A DNA stretch of 64,000 nt, from contig OY751487.1 of assembly GCA_963565915.1 (NCBI GenBank), positions 4,402,001 to 4,466,000 on the forward strand. Reading direction: 5' to 3'. The notes beneath the pieces are model-generated. The model saw only the letters and a program-made list of their open reading frames with translations. It searched no databases and was not told the DNA's origin. A program made the position numbers and the translations under genes. The stretch is from Entoloma clypeatum. Lineage: Eukaryota; Basidiomycota; Agaricomycetes; Agaricales; Entolomataceae. Numbering within the stretch: position 1 is the stretch's first letter; each line of letters starts with the position of its first letter. This document shows positions 10,304 to 22,375 of this stretch, one piece after another.

Positions 10304-13300
10304 AGCTGTGCGGGGGCCGGGGCGGGGGTGTGATATCGGTTAAGTTATTAGATGAAGATCGACTGCGCCGAGGGACGGGCTAGAGCAGTGGTCGAAGAAG
10401 AGAAGCAAGAAGAAGGAAAACTTGATTCCGTTCCTTGGATACGATGTGGTTGGTGATGAGCGCTTCCGGGTGTGTCCGGGGCTCGGGAGGGTCTTGGGGC
10501 TGAGAAACGTTGAACGAACATGTATTGATTGGCGCAAGAGTCACTTGGGGAGGTTGCGTTGTTGCGTTTCGAAGGTCGAGTGTTTCCTTGCCGCTACCTG
10601 GGGTTGCGGCACGCTGTAGGACGTATGGTGGGAGGATGCCAAGACCCAAGGCTGGCGATGTCGCGCGTCTCTTCCTTCACAGCTGTTTTTCATGATCAGG
10701 CTTCCAGCGATGGACAACGAGGAGAATCGGACTTGTGGTTCGTTTGTTTTTTTTTTTGTTTTTTTTTTGGGGGGGGGAGGGCGTTGATGTTCGTGCCGCT
10801 TCTCGAGCCGCGCGAGTAGGGTGACAATAAGCCTTTGGCGGTGGGGTGCTGGTGGGAAGGAAGACCGGAGTGCTAGGGGAGGACTCGTTTTGCCCCGTAT
10901 TCTATAGCCATGGAGAGCTAGGATGTTTGATTGTTCTGTTGTTGAGGTTGTTGACAATGGTCTGCTCTCTGTTTCATGACATTGTTAATTCTATGGAGGT
11001 TGCAGGTACAAAAATGCTCCTGGTTTCATGACGCTGTGCTTTTATGCATTTGCTAGGTAAGTAGAGTATTTGGAGTAGTTGGCTAAATAGCATACCATAA
11101 ATTGGCATCCGTTTCATCATTTCGAGTTTGAATCAGCTCCCCTCCAGTAAGTTCGCCTTGGGTGAGCGCGGGCGTTACTTGTGGGTTTTTTCGGGAAAAT
11201 ATTCAAAAAGATCGCTCGCCTTTTTGGCGAGGAGTCTACAACGCACGCTCTCCAATTTCCATCGAATTTTGGTCCCTTTGCTCCGTTCGAACGAGCAGCT
11301 CCACAGCCTCCATCGGTGCTATACTCTGAGCGTTCGTGGCCTTGAATTTGGAGCGGCACCGGGAACGCACCGTGACTGACCCTGCACCTACATATACGCG
11401 ACCAACACGGTTACTTGAGTCATGAGTTATACAAAGTGGTTTTCGGAGTGATGGAAGAAAAAACAGAGATAAAAAAGAGTCGGGTGCGTTCGCAGAGGAT
11501 CACCGCACAGATCTTCATGTTTTGACTACTATTCCATTGGGCTTTTTTTCACCGGAGCCGAAAGGTTGTCGAATCCGCATCGTTTAGTACGTGTTTTTTT
11601 TTTTTTTTTTTTGGCTTGTTCGAAGGTCTTGCAAGATCTTCCTTCCGTCCTTCCTTCCTTCGTCTTCGTGTACGTACGTTTAACAAAGTGAGCGTGAAAT
11701 CTGCACCAGACGTGTGGAAAGTAAATCAGATCGAGGGGACGTTACTTACTACAGCAGGTTAAGGACGTACAGATGTCGGGTGCCAGTGGAGTCCTGTCGG
11801 ATCTCAGGGGCAGGAGGGGGGGAGGGGCGCTTGGAAATTAATTTTCTTTTCTTCGACTTCCGCCAAGTCGGTTGCTGATGGCTCCTCCCCGAATCCGAAT
11901 CAGCACAGATTGCATGGGTGGGGGACGATTTGGGATCTCGAAAGAAGCTTCGGACGTTGACGGACGATCAAGGACGCCCATCTGGTGAATTTTCAAAGAT
12001 TGATTGTGCGGTCCTGTTTTTTTTTAGGGGGGAGGGTGGGGGGAAGTGGACTGCTTGTTTAGGTCATGAGAAGCGCGGTGCGTGCCAGAGCTGCGGCGTT
12101 CCGCGTCAGCGGAGTGATGTGCATGAGCGATATATGAGATCCTGTGGGTGGTTCTGCGACGCAGGGGGGATCTCGGGTGCTGCTGGGCTGAGATTGAGCG
12201 AAGATGAAGTGAGGAGTAGTTTTTTTTCCTTCTTCTATCTTTCTTTGGCTTGTTCTTTTTTAATTAAGCTGGTTCGGTTTTGGTGGGGAGAGGCAACATC
12301 GAAGCTAACGCCAGAGGATCGGGGGTACATTCTGCGGAGAGGTGTTATTTACATGTACATCAGACAGGTTCGAGAGAGACGGGTAAGATTGAAGCTTGCT
12401 TGCTCGAGCAGACGGTGTGGCGTAATAATTTGCTGGATGGGTTGATGGGATGGGTTTGGATTGGGTTAGACGTCGTGATAGGCAGCTTAGCTTACCCTGG
12501 GCATGGAGGGTACGTACCTGAGCGCTATCGGTATTCTAATGTTCAAGGGGAGTAAAAGATGATCTACCCAATTGCCACTGACATTGATTCGAAAAGAGAG
12601 ATTTCCATATTGAATTGTGAGAGATAAAGATGACCGCCAATTGAGGAGCGGGACCATACTCTGGGCTGGGATAACGCCACGCCAGAGCAGCAGCAAGTTA
12701 ATGTAATCAAGAACGTGTGCGGACGGTGTTCCGGCGGTCACTAGATGATTGGATGATTGGTATCGCGTCGCTTGAGAAACTACGGACCATACGGGCGGCG
12801 GGAACATACCACAGAATTTCTGATTAATTTCTCTTGTAATGATATCGTTTGGCATCGATACTTGGGATGGCTTAGATCACAAGATCCCCGCACCATGATG
12901 CAACCATGATGCACGAGGCAGACAGGACTTGAGCGTTGGAGACGGAGATATCTACGCCTACGCGGATGCCGATTCCCCTTGCATAAGAATCGTATGCGCG
13001 TCAGAAACAGTTCAGAGGTATCGACGATTCTTATACTGCAGATGATGAGATGATCACAAGTCTGAAAGAAGCCCGAGGTGGGATGTTGACATCGGAAACG
13101 GGTAAGGATCAATGAGACCTGTGCACATTACAAGATCGACTCGGCTCGAGCAGTAAGTAGAGCATCCATATCGTACGGCCGTATCACCTGAATTTGAGGC
13201 GGAGGATGGAGGTTGAGGGGCGTCTCTGTCACCGATTGAATTTGATGCGTTCCAACCGACGACAGCTGTTGCCCTGAATCGGGAGATTCTCTTTTATAGG

Positions 13301-14001
13301 GCTACGCAAGTTGAAGGTAAGAAGGTCATTGTTGGTAGCCTCTGTGTAAGCCGACGGAAGGGATTGAAGCACAGGATGACTGGAGGCCGAGTACTGTTCA
13401 GCGCAGTTGGGATAGTGTGATTATGATATCGTAATATGGTATTGTCATGAAGCCCTGATGTATAGGTAAAAAATGACCGGTAGTTTCGCGCATGTCAAGA
13501 AGTCGAGCTATGACAACAGTCCGGAGTGGAGAAGCTGGAATGCATGAATTTAGGTGATCTGAATCACAGCCTTCATTGGCTAAATGACATGGAGTGGGTG
13601 AGTCGAGATGACTGGGAGTTGAGAGTGGGTTGAATTAGGAGGGATTGGCAGTGGAGGGGCGTCCGCTGCATGCGGTGCAGATGTGCACTGCGGCGCTCGT
13701 TGGCTGCGGCAAGAGAGGAATCACGGGGTCAGTTGTGGACTCGGAGCGAGCCACTCCACGGTGAGGCGTTGCCGCGGCAAGTGCGGAGTCGAGTCAGAGT
13801 GAGCCGGTTTGCGTGTGTTGGCCCAGTTCGTAAGGACAAGTTTGTCATGTCCCGATCGCAAGGTGACCCGAAAAGGACAAGGCCCCCGTTTCACTCGATG
13901 AGCGTTTTCCGGATTTCCGTATCGGTTCTCTTTGCTCCCCGAAGCCTTTATATATCGCCCCTCTCTCATCCAATGCATCCCACTATCACCCGCCGTCCCC
14001 A
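10304..14001. other. 3.7 kb gene-free stretch rich in poly-T tracts
   Basis: No open frame here has convincing exon structure or a recognisable protein. It contains several T-runs (about 10747-10768 with an adjoining G-run, 11594-11612 of 19 T, 12018-12026). Some of it must be 3' UTR of the AT-hook gene and upstream sequence for the cyclin gene. The 176-codon frame at 11918-12445 is low-complexity and is rejected as a gene. Confidence 0.5.
13947..13957 (+). promoter_or_regulatory. TATA-like element of the cyclin gene
   Basis: TTTATATATCG followed by a CT-rich run (CCCCTCTCTCATCC), about 45-55 bp before the cyclin start codon. This TATA plus pyrimidine arrangement is typical of fungal core promoters. 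Confidence 0.55.
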
Positions 14002-15080
14002 ATGTTCAACATGGACATCTCCTCCCCCACTCGCACTTACGAGACCTCCCCCTCTACTGCCTCATCCCCTCTCCACCCTGCCAGCCTTGTCGACCCAGCC
14101 ACACACTCCCCTGCCCTCCTCGACCTTATTGACATCAAGATCTCTCGTCCAGTAATCGGTTAGTCTCTCCTTTCCAGCCTTTTCTCTCTCAAACTCATCC
14201 TCATAATCCAGACTACATCGTCGATTGTGTCGCCGAGACAGTTGATTATGCCATGGGTCGCCCCTCCTCGTCACAGGGACGCGCACCCTCGCGCGCTGCA
14301 CAGTACACAAAGTTCACCACCTTTGTCACCAACGTCATCACACGGGCTGAAGTCTCAATGGCCACTGTCCTCGGCACGCTCGTCTACATCGACAGAGCCA
14401 AGCCCCATCTCCACATTGCTCTGGAGGAGTGGGCACATGAAAGAGTATTCTTGGGCGGACTCATTTGCGCCTCAAAGGTAAGCACCCATCTTTTTACCAT
14501 TATCGACACCACCTAATCGACACCCCAGTATCTCAACGATTCGACGTTGAAGAATGTCCACTGGGCACTTTGCACCGGTGTTTTCGGCAAGCGCGATGTC
14601 GGCCGCATTGAGCGCGAGTTCCTCGATGTCCTCGACTTTGAGCTTGGTGTTGCCGAGCACGACTTCCTGGGTCACCACGAGGGCCTGATGGCAGTCACCA
14701 GACCCCGCTCACATCGGCCCAGCCGCGCTTTCATTTCAAAACAATCTCCCTCGCCATGCGCTACAGCTGTGCAGCGCATCCCCCTTCCAGAACTCGAGCC
14801 TTCAAGTCCCGAGTCATCATCCCCAGCATCCGCATCGCCTCGCACACCTACTACCCTTGAGTCTTCGCCGGATTTTCGCCCTCCTGTGCCACAAAAAGAT
14901 CTCGTACACCTACACTCGCAACCGCAGCTGATGTCTGTTGACACGTCATACAATGCGACAACCCTGGAGCTTCTTCGCTCATTTCCTATTCCAGTACCTC
15001 CCCCAACACACCACGGTCACCAACGCATAGGAACCAAGTTCCACACTCATTCACAAATCCCCATTGGCGTTCGCTCGTGA
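14002..15080 (+). CDS. Pcl1/2-Pho80-type cyclin
   Basis: Cyclin of the fungal Pcl/Pho80 class, expected to activate a Pho85-type (CDK5-like) kinase in cell-cycle, polarity or phosphate control (family knowledge; the partner is not seen here). Exons 14002-14158, 14212-14477 and 14529-15080 join to 324 aa. The cyclin box spans about residues 55-175: VDCVAETVDYAMGR, FVTNVITRAEVSMATVLGTLVYIDR, then ERVFLGGLICASKYLND and the tail NVHWALCTGVFGKRDVGRIEREFLDVLDFELG. The C-terminal 150 residues are Ser/Pro-rich and probably disordered. The start is the first ATG after the TATA/CT-rich promoter; a second ATG three codons on is also possible. Confidence 0.9.
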
Positions 15081-18000
15081 CCGCGCATTTTTCCATTCAC
15101 CTAGTCATCGCTCCTTGCTCTCCTTTCTATTCCGCCCTTAATCAATTACGGGCCTGGTTTGCTCTCCTCAATATATCACATCACATGTTCGACACTTTGC
15201 ATTTTCGTATCACCTATTATTGGGTACCAATCTATACCAAGTCGGCCCATGTTTCTTTCTACTTCGTTTTTTCTTTTCTTTTTCGTAGTCTTGTCCTTTA
15301 CTCCACACTCTCTTTGCATCGAACACATCATCAGCATCACAAACTGCATCAAGTATTTGTCTTACTATTTAACCGTAGCTGTAGCCTCCTCTTCCTCTGT
15401 ATTTTGAATAGTAATACAACACAATATGTAAAAACAGGATTGGAATCCCCTTCGTGTGTATTCAAAAAAGTGAGGCGATGCCAGCCAACCAACGTGCATC
15501 AATCGGATCATCCACTCAGAACCAACCTCGAATCAGGTTCGCCGCAATATATCGATACCGCATCAAGATACAGTAGAACTTCGCAACACATCTTTGACAG
15601 CAAGGTGACATCGGATGCATGTACCTGGGAGACGCGGCCAAGCATGCCAGTCGACGCTAATTTTCACAAGACTTTTTTTTTTTCCATGGTCATTGAGAAG
15701 AATATAATAGATCGAAAAAACACGTGTCGGTTTCGTCGATCATTGACGACGGAGGCGATGTATATGCGACATTGTCATGATGACTCGGCAGTTCCAAGAC
15801 GTGTACAGTATGTACGCGAATGGTTCGGCAGATGCGCAGGCTTTGTCGACGCGATGCGGTCCACCTCCTCCCCTGGCTGACTTTGACATATGTCATTACG
15901 TGTGTACGAACGCATTGTCCATTGTCCATCGATCTGCATGCAGCTGCGGCGACCCTTCAATCAATCATCGATCCCCGATATCAACTTGGATGACTCGTCA
16001 TCTGAGGATCCCCTCGCATGCGTCGCGGTGTATTATAAATCACTGGCGTCAACATCCTCCCAACAAACATGGCAGTGCTACGCGTAGGCTGTGAATCGTA
16101 TTGAAATGCCTAGTAGAACTGGTTCGGGCGGCGCCACCACTGCGGTCTCTAAGAGCGAGCCCTTCCAGTCAAACTACAATACCCAGCGAGCTGTAGTCTC
16201 CATGGTCCCAACTACCGTAAGTCCTCATGGCATCCCTTATCTCACCTGACTGAAACCGCTGTTCCAGCCTTACAACGATGCTTCTTTTTTTTTTTCCCAA
16301 CCATCGTCTCCTATCATTCTTCGAAGAATCGCTTCGAAACGCGTACTTTTCCAACTCGGTCTGGTCTCACAGGAAGAAGGAAAAAAACGGTCCCGGCGGC
16401 CCTTTTCCCTCTCAGATTTTAGTCATACCTGGTGACTCAGCATATTTCGATGGTTGGGCCGACCGGGTCTTTCGGGCGGAGTGCAACTCGTTTGGTTTAT
16501 CTGCGCGGCATTTGCGAATGGTCGTAAGTACGTACTGCTTCAATTAATTCAAGGTGATTTGGGACACGACCCCGGTAACAGAATGTTTTTGATTTTGGAA
16601 TGATTCGACCAGGTTTGAGCTCTCGTCTGGAACTCAGTGTGTGTCTACTTTTTTCTTTCTTGCCTTGCTGTCGAATCCTCCAGACATGGAACGTGGTCCT
16701 GCTCGTCGGTGTCATCACATTCCCTCTGAGTCATTGGTCAAACGATCCATTATTATCGTTGTGGGTAAGTAGGGAGGTCTTTGGAGAACATTTCTGCGGT
16801 ATCCATTGATGCCCATTCTTCGAGGAAACACTCTCCTGATCTGGTCACATACTATCCATCGCCCTTGGTCGCCCGGGCTTTGGAACCAGATCGCCCTCGG
16901 ACCTCCAAGGCTGGACCGCACCGATCTTGGAAACAATTCCCATCTCTGGGATCTGACAGATACAAAAATGAAGATCTGGAGGCTGGGTTGCCGCTGCTAC
17001 TGGGGTCACATTGTCGAGGCTTGACCCAGGTCTATACGACCCTTGATTGTCATGACCTCCTTGATTTCCAGCACCTCCTGGGCTCGTGGTTGCAAGCAAT
17101 GCTGTAATCCGTTGTCGATCAATGGCTTCCTTTGGAATGACCACGATAGGAGCCGTGTGTCCCCGCTGCTCACGCGCATACTTGCAAAGATCCTAGTTCG
17201 CCCGCGGTGAGTGGGTAACACGTATCATGGTCGTGAAATGTCGTCTAGGGATGTGGATTCAGCAACGCGGCCTATACAACGATCATGGGTACTGAGGGTC
17301 GTTTCGTCGCGTCAATCTCGAGTATCAGTGATCAAGACTGCAGGGTCGGTGGCGGCCAGATCGTCGACACGATTCTCGAGCTCGCGGTATCCCGGGCTCA
17401 CAGTGAGTGACGTGTATCTCTCACGAAAAAGAGTCCATGAGACTGTACTTAGGGATGCGGGTCCCCGGAAAAACAGAATTTGCAGGAAGGTGTTGTTTTC
17501 TCTGTTTTCAGTTCATAATCACCGATCATTCTTTTTGGAAGATGGCCAAGTTAACTTCTTTCCCAAAGAACAGGATATCCAATTGATGATTGGTGTAAAT
17601 GATCATGGGAGCCAGCTCGGGTTGACCTAATGAACCCATGTCTTGATTTATTTTCAAATCTAAACGCATGTCCAGGGGAACAAAGGGAACAAAGGAAACA
17701 AACAAGATATTCACTCTCTGAGTGTATTCGGCCATCTTGAGCAAACCGGATAATCGGGACGGCTGGCGGGGGTACCCTCTTTGAATATATTCAACGGTTT
17801 CTGTCGCTGGATCAGCTGAGGGTTTGTTTATATCCTCTCCCTTCCATACATACTGCCAGCGGGCCGAAACCGCCTCACATATTTATTTCACGAGTCGTTC
17901 CTTTCCTGGGCCGCGTTCAAGTTGAAAGACGGGTGTTCAATTTCAAGATCGAGTTCCGCTTTTTTTTTGTTTTTTTTTTTTTGTTTTTGCAACTGGCTCT

Positions 18001-19663
18001 TATTGCCGCTGGGCAGCCCTGAATATATTGCCGCAATATAAGGAGGGATGATCGATGATCGAGAGGGCTCCCAAAAAGGCAATGAGGCGGATGTTTATCT
18101 GCGGCTTGGGCAAGAAACAGCGGGTCAAGCCAAGCCACGTGGCTGGTTCGCTTTCGACAAAGACAAAAAAAAAACGTGCAGGTGCATCGCCACGCCCTAC
18201 TGCCTTGCCGATCGGATGTGACAAGGCTAGGTACAGGAACTTTGGAAATCACATTCATGCATTCCTTGACTCGGAAAGATGAAAGGCTGTTACTACTGCT
18301 TACGATTATCCTGATTACAGTCGAGCTCGCCGTATCCACCGGTGGTTTGTTCAGCGGTGTGGCGTTTGCGAGAACGTGAAAAGTTGCCACCTTCCACGGA
18401 CTACAAGTCCCTGATGTTCGATTTCGACTTTCGATCTTCACAATTACTATCGGGTTCAAATTCAGGGGGTTTGCGGTTGCTGTCAACCGAAATGAACAGC
18501 ACACATTTTAACTTTCTGACTCGGAAGTGGGTGTGGGCGCCGGGCGGTGATGCTACTGCTGAGGTGTGTTCGCTCTCTGTGCGGTTGAACCAGCACTATT
18601 TCCATCAGCCACTTTGCGCTAGCCTTGTATGTAGTGTCTTGCAAATTTCACTTCCTGTGAGTCAGCGAGTCCGATGGGAACCGGTTTTGATGAATTGTGA
18701 TCACGAACTTGACGTGGTTTGTTTTCTCTGACATAGATAGCGCCGAAGGCCTGGCTTCTAATATTAATCACGAGGGACCCTTGGTTGTTCCCTCGTTCTG
18801 TCATACAAGCACATGCTCGTTCGCTCATCCGGGTCGGTACACTGTCGGTGCAGGTGCAGGTCGGGGCCCTACGCCAGAGCATCGTCATTATCGATGATCG
18901 ATGATCGATGGCATCGATAGGAAAAGCTCCGGTGAATGTGACAATGACGTTTTCTGTACAGACCTTCAGAGTGGTTGGAGTTTTTTCGGGAGAGTTTGGG
19001 AGTGGTTCGATTCGAAATGTCGGTTCGATCCTCTATAGTATGCGAGTGAAAATCTTTCCTGATTGGAGCGTGGGTTGACTCTGTTCTCCACGAATCAAAA
19101 GAACAGGATGATTGTCTGACAGCGCTGACATTCCAAACGAAGAGGGAAGATCGTACAAGATTTGTTGTGAGTATCGATATTCTCATTGGATGATATGCCC
19201 TCTTTTTTACGCACGGCTGCCTTAGGTTGGTATCACATCAGCATAAATCCTGTTTATCACCCTCATTTAGAAGATCGCTTGCACTCAAATCCACCTTTTC
19301 CCCGCCAGAACCGCGCGTACCTCTCGCTGGTCAAAGCCTCGTAAAATCCAAGTTGCTCTCGTTGAAGTGCCTCGTAGTTATGACTATTGCGCCGCGGCGA
19401 GATCGCATACTCATTGGCTTGTCAGTGCATTTCCTCCCGTGCCTTTGACTGGCAGTCGACTGGTCTTTTTCCACGTCAGCCGATATCATTTCCCCCGTGA
19501 AGGGTGGAGGCATACAGCTGGTGAGGCAAGCCGTCACTCCCTTTGTTGATACCTTTGGGCTGAACAACTGAGTTCGCTCACAGAGAATCCCCTGGTTGAA
19601 AGAGCGGTCGGGGCGAAATCCGAGAAAAATGTTGCAAGACAAGAAAGCCCATCCACGTGCTGC
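15081..19663. other. 4.6 kb region without a confident gene
   Basis: Contains T-runs (15668-15681, 17960-17985), short TCGATGA tandem units near 18890-18910, and a locus at about 16106-17420 with coding-like pieces on both strands that I could not resolve (see findings). No recognised protein family. Confidence 0.4.
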
Positions 19664-20760
19664 GCAGCAAAAGATTTCCCGAGTCTTTCGTTCCGTCTTT
19701 AGATCTATGGGTAAGCACTCCGTGCCTTTGGCGATTCAGCCTGACCCCAGGAGGACCCCTTGCGGAAAGTCTACTTGTTTTCCTGACCTGAAATTCACAG
19801 GCTTTGACTGACGGGTCGGCACGAAGCCATTAGTAGTCAACTTGACCCCAGGGGGTGCTGGGTCATTGCCATGCTACACTTGTTTCCCTGACCTGACTAA
19901 CAGGCTTGATATTGTGTTATGGGCTGGTATGGTGGGCGTGACCTGGTTTTTGCATTTTGTTCAGCCGACGGGGTTTTGGTCCGTGCACGCAAAGTAAGTC
20001 TGTTTTGGAATAAAATGTCCAAATTCGTCAGTCAAATTTTTCCAGCTATCCACCCGAGCTCGGGTGTTCGTCGCGCTCGACCGCACGTCATCCCCGCGGG
20101 CTTGTAACACCCCTATGACACTCAACGCAGAGGGAAAAAAACGAACGCGCGACATCCTTGTATGTCCCTTGGCGGTTTTGTGCAATATATCGATAAGACT
20201 TGGGGGAAGCTTTTTACTCTCGACCGTCCCAATAATCAACCATCTCGTTGCTTGATTTGAAGAATGGTTCTTCGTGACAGCCTACAATCGCGAACCACGT
20301 TTGCGGCGAAGGAGTGTCAAGACGTTCAACACACATAAGGCGAGCTTTTGCATCAGGGGTGCCGAACTGCTTCTAGGAATAATAACAAAGCTAAAGTCGA
20401 TTTGTAGCTCGATCATGAGCGATGCTCGCGAAGATGATTTATTGACGATTGAGATGATTCCAGATTGGATTCAAAATGTGGCTGAAAAAATGCCTTCCGC
20501 CTCGCAACAAAAGAGTTCCCGAAACTTTCATTCCGTCTTTAGATCTATGGGTAAGCACTCCGTGCCTTTGGCGATACAGCCTGACCCCAGGGGTGCTGGG
20601 TCATTGCCATGCTACACTTGTTTCCCTGACCTGACTAACAGGCTTGACATTGTGTCATGGGCTGGTTCAGTAGGCGTGACCTGGTTTTTGCATTTTGACG
20701 GGGTTGGGTCCGTGCACATGCTATCCAGATTCGGCAATTTTATCGACGCGGATTGCTTGT
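19664..20760 (+). repeat. Dispersed repeat family, tandem pair of units (forward)
   Basis: Two successive copies of the anchor TCCCGAGTCTTTCGTTCCGT (variant in the second) begin at about 19677 and 20517, 840 bp apart, so the arrangement is unit-plus-partial-unit. The first copy carries a roughly 100-bp segment (about 19743-19843) that the second lacks. No transposase, reverse transcriptase or terminal inverted repeat is visible. The short peptide frames inside the repeat are open in several copies but look incidental. It lies 0.5 kb upstream of the first His-rich peptide gene. Confidence 0.85.
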
Positions 20761-21117
20761 GAGGTTTGTGTGGCTCTTCTTGCTTAGACCTCATCCACTT
20801 TGAAAAGATCCGCTCAAACCTCGCGAACAAAACAAGAGAATGTCGCCCTTGAACGTCAAATATATGCGCAGTCTCAACAGCCACTTGAAATGAATGTCAC
20901 AATAGTTCGACATTTCTTCCGAATCAACGTGTGCCTATCTCATTGCTCGCCTCGCCTTGTCCAGCCGCGCGTTTCCATACATCGCTCTCCACGCTCGCAG
21001 TATTTCAACCGTGCATCCAAGTATAGATCTAATCATCATCTCGCGAGTCATTCCATTGGATGCGTCGATCTCCATCGGAGTAATCTCAACCTCCTATATC
21101 TTTAGGGACTTTTTCCC

Positions 21118-21139
21118 CCAATCATATGCGAGTCGTTCT
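21118..21139 (+). promoter_or_regulatory. Shared 22-bp upstream box of the secreted-peptide gene
   Basis: CCAATCATATGCGAGTCGTT plus two more bases, about 160 bp before the start codon. The same 22 bp occurs in the inverted paralogue promoter at 32370-32391. It includes a CCAAT pentamer. A role as an activator site is inferred from conservation only. Confidence 0.6.
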
Positions 21140-21206
21140 GTCATGTTTTTCAGGAGAAACTCACCACAATCCTGACTCGAATAGGATACAAAACTGACCT
21201 CCTTTT

Positions 21207-21228
21207 GCGCGAAAAGGTATAAGAGCAG
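21207..21228 (+). promoter_or_regulatory. TATA region of the secreted-peptide gene
   Basis: GCGCGAAAAGGTATAAGAGC, about 80 bp before the ATG. It is nearly identical to 32291-32270 in the paralogue. Confidence 0.6.
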
Positions 21229-21297
21229 TCATGTCGTCGCCCTTTACGCTATCCAATCAATTACCGCTTAGACCCCCCAACCATTCACCTCCTCGCC

Positions 21298-21731
21298 ATG
21301 AAATTCTCACTCGCCCTCGTACTCGCTCTCGCCGGTAGCGTCGTTGCCGCCACGCCATCGCCTGAACAAGCTGACGCGGAGGTCGAATCTTCATCTTTCG
21401 AGGTTTGTCCCTTTGGATAATTTCTGTTAACCAAATGTTGAGTCGGACGTCTCAGAAACGAACCGACTTTGGAGGTTACGGTGGCTACGACAAGCATGGC
21501 TATGGCGGGCATTACGGTAGCGACCACAAAGACAACTATGGCTACAAGGATGATCATAAGAAAGGCTACAAGTACGCCTACAAGGAGGGGTACAAGAACG
21601 GCTTCAGGCATGGTTACAAGCACGGCAAGAAGCACCATAAACACCACGAAAAACACCATCACCATCATCACAAGCACCACGACAAGCACGAATACAAGGA
21701 TAAAAAAGATGGTCACTATAACAGCTACTAA
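21298..21731 (+). CDS. Secreted Gly/Tyr/Lys/His-rich peptide precursor (copy A)
   Basis: Uncharacterised small secreted protein, 126 aa. Exon 1 is 21298-21402 (exactly 35 codons) and exon 2 is 21456-21731, with a phase-0 intron of 53 nt. Residues 1-18 form a signal peptide (MKFSLALVLALAGSVVAA), followed by an acidic pro-segment ending SSSFE. Exon 2 opens with Lys-Arg, a Kex2-type processing site, so the predicted mature peptide begins TDFGGYGGYDKHGYGG. The mature part has no Cys, about 20 His, many Lys, and repeated GYK units (KNGFRHGYKHGKK), then a His/Lys tract including six consecutive His. It could bind metal ions or polyanions, or act on membranes; none of this is demonstrated. It is paralogous to the minus-strand gene at 31764-32184 and flanked by copies of the dispersed repeat. 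Confidence 0.88.
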
Positions 21732-22099
21732 TTAATCGACGGCTATCCAATCCATCTTCATTTACTTTATGTTTCTTGTGTGTACCCATTAATTATAATA
21801 CATTATCCGCCGTCTGTCTCGAATGATATACTTTCGATTTGAACAGTTTGCGACAGGCAAAATAATTGTATTTGACGCCGTAGGTCGGTTGAGGTTTTTC
21901 GCCATTGCTTGGTTCTCGCGATTCACTACTTTGTCGTTCCTTGAATCCTTTGTCTTCTTTGAGCTCCATTCCACTCTCGGGCGAACTGTCTCAAGTCCTC
22001 GGGCGATGTAGTAAAAAAAATGGGGCCTGATCTATGCGGTCGGAAGAGTCGTCGAACACATGTGGCGCAACCAAAAACCATCAGTCATGTATCAAACAA

Positions 22100-22375
22100 A
22101 GGATTTCCCGAGTCTTTCGTTCCGTCTTTAGATCTATGGGTAAGCACTCCGTGCCTTTGGCGATACAGCCTGACCCCAGGGGTGCTGGGTCATTGCCATG
22201 CTACGCTTGTTTCCCTGACCTGACTAACAGGCTTGACATTGTGATATAGGCTGGTATGGTAGGCGTGACCTGGTTTTTGCATTTTGTTCAGCCGACGGGG
22301 TTTTGGTCCGTGCACGCAAAGTTAGTCTGTTCTTGAACAAAATGTCCAAATTCGTCAGTCATACTTTTTGTCGAC
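22100..22375 (+). repeat. Dispersed repeat, single short copy (forward)
   Basis: One copy of the conserved core beginning at the anchor at 22106 and ending near CAAATTCGTCAGTCATACTT. It lacks the roughly 100-bp optional segment. It lies about 370 bp downstream of the copy A peptide gene, in the same orientation. Confidence 0.85.

Noticed and set aside
11918..12445. 175-aa plus-strand frame
   Set aside because: Reads through poly-T and G-rich low-complexity DNA; no splice support, no homology pattern.
20274..20762. 162-codon frame within the dispersed repeat
   Set aside because: Parts are open in several repeat copies, but two frames are open at once, starts differ, and indels change the ends. 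No domain is recognisable.
21285..21716. Hydrophobic minus-strand frame opposite peptide gene A
   Set aside because: Complement of Lys/His/Tyr codons gives Val/Leu/Met-rich sequence; not a membrane protein. The same holds for 31740-32048 opposite copy B.
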